A stretch of 64,000 bases of DNA from JAWKVD01 sp041398225 (GTDB lineage Bacteria > Pseudomonadota > Alphaproteobacteria > Caulobacterales > Hyphomonadaceae): assembly GCA_041398225.1 (NCBI GenBank), contig JAWKVD010000017.1, positions 38,127-102,126 on the forward strand, in the 5' to 3' direction. This document shows positions 11,070 to 18,723 of the stretch, one piece after another. Below the pieces are notes generated by a model. That model made no database searches. It saw only the letters and a program-made list of their open reading frames with translations, and was not told the origin of the DNA. Position numbers and translations under genes: made by a program. The number at the start of each line of letters is the position of its first letter. Position 1 is the stretch's first letter.

Positions 11070-11926
11070 CCGAACTGCAACAGGCTGAGACCGGCGGCCA
11101 GAACGATGGCGGCCAAGGTGCGGCGAACGCCGAAGCCTTCCTTCAGGAACATCCAGCCGATGAAAGCCGCGAAGACCACGGCCGTCTCGCGCATCGCGGA
11201 GATGTAGGCCACGGGGGCGATCGAAAACCCGTAGAGCGCCGCGCCGAAGGACAGGATCGACATCATGCCTGCGCCCGCGCCATAGCCGATGCGGGTGCGG
11301 ATCATGCGGAACCAGTCGCCGCGCCGTGTCGCCAGCGTCACGGCGTTGACGCCGATCCAGTCGAGCATGAACAGCCACACCGTGAAGGTGAAGGGGCTGG
11401 GCGCCACGCGCGTCCCTTTGGCGTCGATGACATTGTAGATCGCGACGCCCAGACCGGTGACGACCGCCCAGATCAGCGCGGAGCGGCGCAGGCGCGGATC
11501 GACGCGCGAGGCGTGGTCGGGCAGGGCGAAGATCATCGCCGCGAGGCTCGCCACCACCAGGCCGGCGAACGAAAGCGGCGAGAGATGCTCTTTCAGGAAG
11601 ACAGACGCCGCCAGCGCCGTCAGCAGGGGCGCCGTTCCGCGCATCACCGGAAACACCAGCGACAAATCCCCGCGCGAGAGCGCCCGCACCAGCGCGGTCT
11701 GGTAGAGCCAGTGCGCGGGCAGCGAGAAGGCCAGCATGGTCCAGGTGGCGGCGTTGGGCGGCGGAACGAAGAAGGCGAAGGGCGCCATGATCACCGCCGA
11801 AGACAGCGTCATCACCGATCGCGCGGCCAGCACGTCGCCGCTCGCCTTCACGAAGGTGTTCGCCGCCGCCAGCGTCACAGCCGAGAACAGGCCGAGCGCC
11901 AGCGCCAGCATCGCCGTATCGGTCAC
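11066..11926 (-). CDS. EamA/DMT-family transporter
   Basis: This 286-residue protein has ten predicted hydrophobic helices arranged as two EamA repeats, the drug/metabolite transporter layout. Repeat ends show FLKEHLSPLSFAGLVVA and FLKEGFGVRRTLAAIVLAAG, the typical paired motif. The substrate is unknown. A GTG at 11926 with GGGGT upstream is chosen; an ATG at 11911 is possible. Much longer in-frame readings run antisense into the peptidase gene and are rejected. Its stop overlaps the end of the glycosidase-like gene by 4 bp (convergent). Confidence 0.88.
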   Translation of the reverse strand: MTDTAMLALALGLFSAVTLAAANTFVKASGDVLAARSVMTLSSAVIMAPFAFFVPPPNAATWTMLAFSLPAHWLYQTALVRALSRGDLSLVFPVMRGTAPLLTALAASVFLKEHLSPLSFAGLVVASLAAMIFALPDHASRVDPRLRRSALIWAVVTGLGVAIYNVIDAKGTRVAPSPFTFTVWLFMLDWIGVNAVTLATRRGDWFRMIRTRIGYGAGAGMMSILSFGAALYGFSIAPVAYISAMRETAVVFAAFIGWMFLKEGFGVRRTLAAIVLAAGLSLLQFG

Positions 11927-12115
11927 CGTGCAGGACCCCGCATGACAGGCAGTTCCTGCCTTACTTTCGGACCTGTCCATGCGTGAACCGGCCTCGCTTC
12001 GCAAGCGCCCTTGTGATTCCGCGCGAGAGGGCGCTAGCTGACCGAAACGTCCGGCCGCGACGACACAGCCGCAACCGCAAGGACGCAACCGCAGGGGCGC
12101 AAGGGGAGATTCGAC

Positions 12116-14428
12116 ATGCGGGCCGCCATTTTCTCTGTTTCGGTTCTGGCTCTCTCGATTGCGACGGCCGGGCTTCCATCCATCCTGCCGGCGCAGGCCC
12201 AGACCGCCGCTGCGCAGGCCTCGCCGGGCGAGGATGCGGCGCGGGAGGCCAGTTTCGACAGCTTCATCAGCTCGGACGAGATGAACGCCTGGATGAAGAC
12301 GATGGCGGCCGAGCCCAACCATGTCGGGTCCGCCCACGACAAGGCCAACGCCGAGTACACGCTGAAGCGTTTCAAGGACTGGGGCTGGGATGCGAAGATC
12401 GAGACTTTCAAGGTTCTCTACCCCACGCCCCGCAAGGTGTCGTTGTCGCTCTCGGGGAAATCGTCCTTCCGCGCCACGCTGACCGAGAAGCCGGTGAAGG
12501 GCGACGCCACGTCCTCGCGCACCCGCAACGAGCTGCCGGCCTATCTCGCCTTCCAGGGCGATGGCGATGTTACGGCGCCGCTGGTCTATGTGAATTATGG
12601 CATGCCCGACGACTACAAGGCGCTCGAACGCATGGGCGTCGATGTGAAGGGCAAGATCGTCATCGCCCGCTATGGGCAAGGCTGGCGCGGCCTCAAGCCG
12701 ATGCTGGCGCAAACGCACGGCGCGGTCGGCTGCATCATCTATTCCGACCCTGAAGACGACGGCTATTCCGTCGACGACGTTTATCCCAAAGGGTCGATGC
12801 GTCCACCGCAGGGCATCCAGCGCGGATCGGTCGCCGACATGACGCTTTATCCGGGCGATCCGCTGACGCCGGGCCGGGGCGCGACCGACGACGCGGAACG
12901 TCTCTCCCGCGAGGAAGCGCCGACCATCCTCAAGATTCCAGCGCTGCCGATTTCATACGGCGACGCGCAGCGTTTCCTGTCGGCGCTGGAAGGCAATGTC
13001 GTCCCGTCCGGCTGGCGCGGCGGTTTGCCGATCACCTACCATGTCGGCGGAACCGACGCCGCGAAGGCGCATCTGACGGTTCAGTCCGATTGGTCGCTCA
13101 AGACCATCTACAATGTCGTCGCGAAGATGGAGGGATCGGACTATCCGGACCAGTGGGTGCTGCGCGGCAACCACCATGACGGCTGGGTGTTCGGCGCCTC
13201 CGACCCGATCAGCGGCCATATCGCGATGATGGCCGAAGCCAAGGCGCTGGGGGAAATGGCCCGGCAGGGCTGGCGGCCCAAGCGCACGCTCGTCTATCTC
13301 AGCTGGGACGCCGAAGAGCCGATGCTGCTCGGCTCCACCGAATGGGCGGAAACGCACGCAGCGGAGCTGAAGCAGAAAGCGATCGCCTACGTCAACACCG
13401 ACGGAAACGGTCGCGGTTTCCTCGGCGCCGGCGGCAGCCACTCGCTGCAGAACCTCGTCTCCGGCGTCGCCGCCGATGTGACCGATCCTGAAACCGGCGT
13501 CTCCGTCGATACGCGCCGGCGCGCGGGCATCCGCGTGCAGGCGGCCAGCGGCGCCTCAAGCATGCAGGCGATCGCGGCGGCGGCGGCCGATCCGTCCAGG
13601 GACGTGCCGCTCAGCGCGCTCGGATCGGGGTCCGACTACTCAACCTTCCTGCAGCACCTCGGCGTCGCCTCGCTGAATATCGGTTATGGCGGCGAGGGAT
13701 CGTCGGGCGGGGTCTATCACTCCGCCTACGATACGTGGGAGCATCACTCGACCTTCGTCGATCCGGGCTTCGTCTACGGCGCGGTGCTGGCGAAGACCAC
13801 CGGGCGCATCGTGATGCGGCTGGCCGACGCCGATCTGCCGGTTCAGCGCTATGGCGATTTCGCGGAAACGGTGTCGGGCTATCTGGATGAGGTGAGGAAG
13901 CTCGCGGACGCCAAGCGCGAGGCGCAGGTGAAACAGGCGGCGCTGATCGCGGCGAACGCCTTCCACCTGTCCGACGATCCCACCGAAACCAGCGGTCCGC
14001 CGACGCCGCTCAAGCCGACGCCCTATTTCAACTTCGCGCCGCTTGAAAACGCGGTGAACCGTCTGAAGGCCAGCGCGGGCGCCTACGACGCCACGTTGAA
14101 AGCGAAGGGCGCGGGGCTGTCCGCCGACGTCAAGGGCCAGCTGGTCGCGCTCGCGGGCCGAACCGAACAGGCGCTGACGATCGAGCCGGGCCTTCCCGGC
14201 GGGCGCGGCTGGTATCGCAACATGATCTACGCCCCCGGCCGGTTCACGGGCTACGGCGCCAAGACGCTGCCGGGCGTGCGCGAGGCGATCGAGGACGAGC
14301 GCTGGGACGATGTCGAACCCTATGTCGGCTACGCCGCGCAGGCGCTCAACGCCTATGCCGACAGGCTCGATGAAGGCGTCAAGCTGATGGGCGGTCCGGT
14401 CAGCGCCGGAGACGCCTCCGCGAAATAG
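12116..14428 (+). CDS. M28-family metallopeptidase, glutamate carboxypeptidase II-like
   Basis: This is a 770-residue secreted peptidase with a signal peptide (residues 1-29). A PA domain covers about 130-300. The M28 catalytic domain carries di-zinc ligands by pattern: His353 (GNHHD), Asp363 (GASDPISG), Glu400/401 (DAEEPMLLG), Asp429 (YVNTDG) and a His in YHSAYDTWEHH. The last 160 residues match the transferrin receptor-like dimerisation domain. This three-domain order is that of GCPII/NAALADase-type peptidases, which trim C-terminal residues from peptides. It is convergent with ftsY, 3 bp apart. Confidence 0.93.
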   Translation: MRAAIFSVSVLALSIATAGLPSILPAQAQTAAAQASPGEDAAREASFDSFISSDEMNAWMKTMAAEPNHVGSAHDKANAEYTLKRFKDWGWDAKIETFKVLYPTPRKVSLSLSGKSSFRATLTEKPVKGDATSSRTRNELPAYLAFQGDGDVTAPLVYVNYGMPDDYKALERMGVDVKGKIVIARYGQGWRGLKPMLAQTHGAVGCIIYSDPEDDGYSVDDVYPKGSMRPPQGIQRGSVADMTLYPGDPLTPGRGATDDAERLSREEAPTILKIPALPISYGDAQRFLSALEGNVVPSGWRGGLPITYHVGGTDAAKAHLTVQSDWSLKTIYNVVAKMEGSDYPDQWVLRGNHHDGWVFGASDPISGHIAMMAEAKALGEMARQGWRPKRTLVYLSWDAEEPMLLGSTEWAETHAAELKQKAIAYVNTDGNGRGFLGAGGSHSLQNLVSGVAADVTDPETGVSVDTRRRAGIRVQAASGASSMQAIAAAAADPSRDVPLSALGSGSDYSTFLQHLGVASLNIGYGGEGSSGGVYHSAYDTWEHHSTFVDPGFVYGAVLAKTTGRIVMRLADADLPVQRYGDFAETVSGYLDEVRKLADAKREAQVKQAALIAANAFHLSDDPTETSGPPTPLKPTPYFNFAPLENAVNRLKASAGAYDATLKAKGAGLSADVKGQLVALAGRTEQALTIEPGLPGGRGWYRNMIYAPGRFTGYGAKTLPGVREAIEDERWDDVEPYVGYAAQALNAYADRLDEGVKLMGGPVSAGDASAK

Positions 14429-14431
14429 GCG

Positions 14432-15589
14432 CTAGCCCAGCCCGACCAGCGCCCGTGCGAAGGTGCGGGCGCTGAAGGGCTGCAGATCCTCGGGCTTTTC
14501 GCCGACGCCGACAAAATGGATCGGGGTGTCGTAGCGGTCGGCGATGGAGACCAGAACGCCGCCCTTGGCGGTGCCGTCCAGCTTGGTCATCACCAGGCCG
14601 GTGACGCCGGCGGTCTCCTTGAACGCCTCCACCTGACCCAGCGCGTTCTGGCCGACCGTGGCGTCGAGCACCAGGATCACGTCGTGCGGCGCGGTGGGGT
14701 CCAGCTTGCGGATGGCGCGCACGGTCTTGGCCAGTTCGTCCATCAGCTGGGTTTTGTTCTGAAGCCGGCCCGCCGTGTCGATCAGCACCAGGTCGCGGCT
14801 TTCCTTGCGGGCGATGTCCACGGCCTCATAGGCCAGCGCGGCGGCGTCCGCGCCCTGCGGTTTCGAGATGAAGCGCGCATTGGCGCGGTCGGCCCACACC
14901 CGCAGCTGCTCCACGGCGGCGGCGCGGAAGGTGTCGCCGGCGGCCAGCGTGATGTCGGCGCCCTGTTGCGACAGCATCCAGGCGATCTTGCCGATGGTGG
15001 TCGTCTTGCCCGAACCGTTGACGCCGACGAACAGCACGATGCGCGGGGAGGGGCCTTCGGAAAAGTCGACGCTCAGCTCGCGCGGTTTCAGGATCTCCTC
15101 GATCCCTTCGGCCAGCGCCTCGCGGATTTCATCGCCCGTCACTTCGCGGTCATAGCGGCCCTTGGCGACGCCGGCCGACAGGCGCGCGGCCACTTTGGCG
15201 CCCATGTCCGAGGTGATCAGCAGGTCTTCCAGCTCCTGCAGCGTGTCGTCGTCCAGCTTGCGCTGGGTGAAGACCGAGACGATGCCGTCCGACAGACGCG
15301 AGGACGAGCGTTTCAGGCCTTCCTGCAGCTTGTAGGCGATGGTCGCTTCGCGCCGCGCCTGCTCCTCGGCGCGCTCGCGCGCGATCTTCTCCGCCGCCCG
15401 TTTCAGCCCGATCGGATCGTCGTCGTCCTCGACCGGCGGAGGCGGGGCGGGGCGTTCGCTGGCCGGGCCGAACAATTGTTCGTCGAGCGACAGTTTCGGC
15501 TTCGCGTCCTCTCCGGGCGCGAGCGGCTCCAGCGGGGTCTCGCCGGTCTCGGGGTCCGCCGGCTTCTTCTTTCCCCACCACAGGATCAT
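14432..15589 (-). CDS. ftsY: Signal recognition particle receptor FtsY
   Basis: This 385-residue SRP receptor GTPase delivers ribosome-SRP complexes to the inner membrane. An acidic/proline-rich A domain (1-60) is followed by the NG domain: G1 GVNGSGKTT (189-197), DTFRAAAVEQL (219-229), G3 DTAGR (271-275) and G4 TKLD (335-338). It overlaps the mtaB stop (ATGA), so the two are co-transcribed. The mtaB-ftsY order is the usual alphaproteobacterial arrangement. Confidence 0.97.
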   Translation of the reverse strand: MILWWGKKKPADPETGETPLEPLAPGEDAKPKLSLDEQLFGPASERPAPPPPVEDDDDPIGLKRAAEKIARERAEEQARREATIAYKLQEGLKRSSSRLSDGIVSVFTQRKLDDDTLQELEDLLITSDMGAKVAARLSAGVAKGRYDREVTGDEIREALAEGIEEILKPRELSVDFSEGPSPRIVLFVGVNGSGKTTTIGKIAWMLSQQGADITLAAGDTFRAAAVEQLRVWADRANARFISKPQGADAAALAYEAVDIARKESRDLVLIDTAGRLQNKTQLMDELAKTVRAIRKLDPTAPHDVILVLDATVGQNALGQVEAFKETAGVTGLVMTKLDGTAKGGVLVSIADRYDTPIHFVGVGEKPEDLQPFSARTFARALVGLG

Positions 15590-16899
15590 GCGGTCTCCCC
15601 GGATACGGCGCGGCCCAGCAATTCGGTTTGGGTGCGGGCGTGGAACTCGAACAGGGCCGGCCGACCGGCGAGCAAGCCTTCGCCCGCGCCGTCGGTCTGT
15701 TCGATGCGAACGGGAGTGAAGTCGGGCAGGCGCGCGCGGCCGCCACGTTCGACCAGCGCCATGGCGCGTGCGCCGACATGGCGGTCCAGCCGCAAGGTCA
15801 GGCGGCGGTCGGCGGTCTCGCGCAGGCGCGCCGCCCGCGCCTTCACGGTTTCGCGGTCAAGCTGGGGCATGCGCGCCGCCGGCGTGCCGGGGCGGGGCGA
15901 GAAGGGAAAGGCGTGAACATAGTCGATCCCGCACGTCTCGATCAGGTCGAGCGTGTTGGCGAACATGTCGTCCGTCTCGGTCGGGAAGCCCGCGATGAAG
16001 TCGGCGCCGAATGCGATGCCGGGCCGGGCCGCGCGCAGACGGGCGCAAAGCTCGATCGCCTGCGCGCGCAGGTGACGACGCTTCATGCGCTTCAGGATCA
16101 TGTCGTCGCCCGACTGCAGCGACAGATGCAGGTGCGGCGCGATACGGGCGTCGCCGGTCACAAGCTCGAACAGCGCGTCGTCGATCTCGATGGCGTCGAT
16201 CGACGACAGGCGAAGCTGCGGCAGGTCGGGCGCCTCGCGCAGCACCCGTCCGACGAGATCGCCAAGGCGCGGCGCGCCTTCAAGGTCGGCGCCCCAGGAG
16301 GTGAGGTCGACGCCGGTCAGCACGACCTCGTGGTGGCCCGTGTCGACCAGCCGGCGAACCTGTTCGATCACGTCCTGCGGCGGCACGGATCGCGAATTGC
16401 CGCGGCCGAACGGGATCACGCAAAACGTGCAGCGGTGATCGCATCCGGTCTGCACCTGCACGAAGGCGCGCGCGCGGCCGTCGAGGCCGTCGACGGCGTG
16501 CGCCGAGGTTTCGCGTTCGGCCATGATGTCGCCGGCGGTCACGCGGGCCGCGCCTCCCCCGGCCAGCGCGCGGAAGGTTTCGGCGCGCATCTTTTCGGCG
16601 TTTCCGACGACATGGGCGACTTCGGGCATGCCGGCGAACGCTTCGGGGTCGATCTGGGCGGCGCAGCCGGTCACGATCACCGGCGCGTCCGGGCGTTCGC
16701 GATGGGCGCGGCGGATGGTCTGGCGCGCCTGCCGCACGGCTTCGGCGGTGACCGCGCAGGTGTTGACGATCACCGCATCGCCCAGGCCCGCGGCCTCGGC
16801 GTGCTTGCGCATCACCTCGGACTCATAGGCGTTCAGCCGGCATCCAAGGGTCTGGATGTCGAGCTTTGCGGGGGCAGGGGCGTGGGCGCTGTCGGCCAT
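15586..16899 (-). CDS. mtaB: tRNA (N6-threonylcarbamoyladenosine 37) methylthiotransferase MtaB
   Basis: This 437-residue radical-SAM methylthiotransferase converts t6A37 to ms2t6A37 in tRNAs reading ANN codons. The N-terminal UPF0004 domain supplies Cys20, Cys48 and Cys79 for the second cluster. The radical SAM triad is CDHRCTFC (Cys153, Cys157, Cys160). A C-terminal TRAM-like region follows. The ATG at 16899 starts MADSAHAP; upstream in-frame sequence overlaps the MarR gene in another frame and is not coding. It overlaps ftsY by 4 bp. Confidence 0.95.
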   Translation of the reverse strand: MADSAHAPAPAKLDIQTLGCRLNAYESEVMRKHAEAAGLGDAVIVNTCAVTAEAVRQARQTIRRAHRERPDAPVIVTGCAAQIDPEAFAGMPEVAHVVGNAEKMRAETFRALAGGGAARVTAGDIMAERETSAHAVDGLDGRARAFVQVQTGCDHRCTFCVIPFGRGNSRSVPPQDVIEQVRRLVDTGHHEVVLTGVDLTSWGADLEGAPRLGDLVGRVLREAPDLPQLRLSSIDAIEIDDALFELVTGDARIAPHLHLSLQSGDDMILKRMKRRHLRAQAIELCARLRAARPGIAFGADFIAGFPTETDDMFANTLDLIETCGIDYVHAFPFSPRPGTPAARMPQLDRETVKARAARLRETADRRLTLRLDRHVGARAMALVERGGRARLPDFTPVRIEQTDGAGEGLLAGRPALFEFHARTQTELLGRAVSGETA

Positions 16900-16931
16900 G
16901 GCGGGGGAGATAGGCCCAGCGGCCGGCAATG

Positions 16932-17372
16932 TCACGCCAGACGGTTCAGAAGGTCCGTCAGCATGCGCGCCTCGTCGGCGCTCAGCTTGCCGATCGCCTC
17001 GTCCATGGCCGGTCCATAGATGCGCCAGACGGCGCGGCGGATCGCCCGTCCGGCGTCGGTGAGCGTCACCAGATAGCCGCGCGCATCCTCCGGGCAGTTC
17101 AGCTTCTCGACATAGCCGGCGTCGATCATGCGATCGAGCTGGCGCGAGACCTGATAGCGCTCGAGAAACAGCAGCAGCCCCAGATCCTTGGGGCGGATCG
17201 GCTCGTCGGCCCGTTCGATCGTCCAGAGGATCGAGTAATCGGCCAGGTTGGGCAGGTTCGCCTCCGCCAGCCGGGCGTCGACGCGCTCGCGCAGGGCCGG
17301 GCCGACCCGCTGCAGGGCGATCCAGGCCCGCTGAATTTCGTCGCTCACATGTGGGTAGGGTTCGTCTTGCAA
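16932..17372 (-). CDS. MarR-family transcriptional regulator
   Basis: This is a 146-residue winged-helix protein of standard MarR length. Helix ADYSILWTIERADEPIRPKD leads to a recognition region LGLLLFLERYQVSRQLDRM and a wing (EDARGYLVTLTDAGR). It contains Cys93 in the wing-proximal KLNCPEDARG, a possible redox sensor, though that is speculative. It is divergent from an FMN reductase gene, with a perfect TGTTGC-N4-GCAACA palindrome in the 100-bp gap. The likely role is local repression of that reductase. Confidence 0.9.
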   Translation of the reverse strand: MQDEPYPHVSDEIQRAWIALQRVGPALRERVDARLAEANLPNLADYSILWTIERADEPIRPKDLGLLLFLERYQVSRQLDRMIDAGYVEKLNCPEDARGYLVTLTDAGRAIRRAVWRIYGPAMDEAIGKLSADEARMLTDLLNRLA

Positions 17373-17391
17373 TTCTCAACTCGCGTACACA

Positions 17392-17407
17392 TGTTGCCTT
17401 TGCAACA
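17392..17407. promoter_or_regulatory. Probable MarR operator: TGTTGC-CTTT-GCAACA
   Basis: A perfect 16-bp inverted repeat lies 19 bp upstream of the MarR start and 65 bp upstream of the FMN reductase start. Half-site length, spacing and location between divergent regulator and target genes fit a MarR operator. Binding itself is inferred. Confidence 0.6.
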
Positions 17408-17472
17408 ATTTGGGGCGTTCAGGCGTTTCATTCAAGCAAAACCGCGCCGCCGTCCCTACAGGAGAGATCAGC

Positions 17473-18030
17473 ATGACCCGGACTGTCGCAACCCTTATTG
17501 GCTCCCTCCGGGGGCAGAGTTTCAACCGAAAGATCGCTCGCGCCATTGCGGCCGAAGCGCCTGAAGGGCTGAAATTCGAGGAAGTCGAGATCGGGCATCT
17601 GCCTTTCTACAACGAGGATCTGGAATCCGATCCGCCGCAGGCATGGGTCGATTTCCGCAACAAGATCAAGGCCGCCGATGCGGTCATGTTCGTCACGCCG
17701 GAATATAACCGCTCGGTCCCTGCGGCGCTGAAGAACGCCATCGACGTCGGCTCGCGGCCTTATGGCCATGCCGCGTTCACCGGCAAGCCGGCCGCCGTGG
17801 TGTCGTCATCGCAGGGACCGCTGGGCGGGTTCGGCGCCAACCACCATCTGCGCCAGTCGCTGACCTTCTTCGACATGCCGGTGCTGCAGCAGCCGGAAAT
17901 GTATCTCTCCGGCGTCGGCGCGTGGTTCGATGCGGACGGCAAGCTGGTTCGCGACGACACGCGCGCCTTCTTCGGCAAGTTCGCGCAGACCTTCGCGGAC
18001 TGGATCGAGCGCACCGCGCCGCGGACCTAG
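17473..18030 (+). CDS. NADPH-dependent FMN reductase
   Basis: This 185-residue flavodoxin-like reductase has the phosphate-binding loop GSLRGQSFNRK (residues 10-20) and the flavin-contacting PEYNRSVPAALKNAIDVGSRP (about 77-97), typical of the NADPH-dependent FMN reductase (SsuE/chromate reductase-like) family. It probably reduces quinones, chromate or free flavin in the cytoplasm. ATG at 17473 is chosen because AGGAGAGA precedes it. It is divergent from a MarR regulator that probably controls it. Confidence 0.92.
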   Translation: MTRTVATLIGSLRGQSFNRKIARAIAAEAPEGLKFEEVEIGHLPFYNEDLESDPPQAWVDFRNKIKAADAVMFVTPEYNRSVPAALKNAIDVGSRPYGHAAFTGKPAAVVSSSQGPLGGFGANHHLRQSLTFFDMPVLQQPEMYLSGVGAWFDADGKLVRDDTRAFFGKFAQTFADWIERTAPRT

Positions 18031-18191
18031 GTCCCGGCGCATTAGGGCGTGTCGCGTCGCGCTGTCATGCCGCACGCCAGAACGGCCGTGGATACAAGCG
18101 GTTACAGATTCGACGCTGAGGCGCGATTGTTGCGCGACGTTCCGGCTCTAGAGGAGGGCTCATCGTCCACCTCCAAGCCGGAGCGCTCCTG

Positions 18192-18629
18192 ATGACCCTG
18201 CGCGCAATTCACCGTTGGCTGACCGTCCTGTTCGCGATCTTCATGTTGTGGATCGCCGGCACCGGGGTCGCCAGCCAGATCGTTCCGCTGGTCCAGACGA
18301 AACCGGCCGCGCAGCGCGAAGCGCCCCAGGCGCAAACGGCGGTCGCGCCGCCCGTCAACGTGTCGGCCAATTCAGCGGCTGATGCTGCGGCCGCATCCGG
18401 GCCGGACGAGGCCGCGCCCGCCGCAGCGGCGCCGGCGCCCCGCCGGCGCAGTCTCGTGGGCCTGCTCCATCACCTGCATTCCGGGGAAAGCTTCGGACCG
18501 CTCGGCGTGGCGATCTCGACGTTGTCGGGACTGGCGCTGATGTTCTTCGCCGTCTCGGGAATGTGGATGTATTTCCAGATGTGGCGGACGCGGAAGTCGC
18601 GGTCCGGCAAGTCCGGTCTTTTCTGGTAG
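18192..18629 (+). CDS. PepSY-associated/iron-regulated-type membrane protein
   Basis: This is a 145-residue protein with two transmembrane helices (about 11-33 and 103-127) separated by an Ala/Pro-rich periplasmic linker. RAIHRWLTVLFAIFMLWIAGTG near the N-terminus and LLHHLHSGESFGPLG before the second helix (HH and H residues) are typical of PepSY-associated membrane proteins, some of which bind heme or assist ferric reduction. It has no full PepSY domain. It ends at a strong hairpin shared with the convergent oxidoreductase genes. Confidence 0.7.
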   Translation: MTLRAIHRWLTVLFAIFMLWIAGTGVASQIVPLVQTKPAAQREAPQAQTAVAPPVNVSANSAADAAAASGPDEAAPAAAAPAPRRRSLVGLLHHLHSGESFGPLGVAISTLSGLALMFFAVSGMWMYFQMWRTRKSRSGKSGLFW

Positions 18630-18666
18630 GCGCGGGTTCGCCAGTCGCGAGCCGCCGGAAACCGAA

Positions 18667-18700
18667 CGGCATGCATGAAGCGCGCGCCTCATGCATGCCG
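18667..18700. terminator. Bidirectional hairpin between convergent genes
   Basis: A perfect 12-bp stem (CGGCATGCATGA / TCATGCATGCCG) with a 10-nt GC-rich loop sits in the 94-bp gap between the PepSY-type gene and the convergent molybdoenzyme gene. It lacks a clear T-run. Confidence 0.6.
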
Positions 18701-18723
18701 CCGAGTTCGATCGGGGTTTCGAT

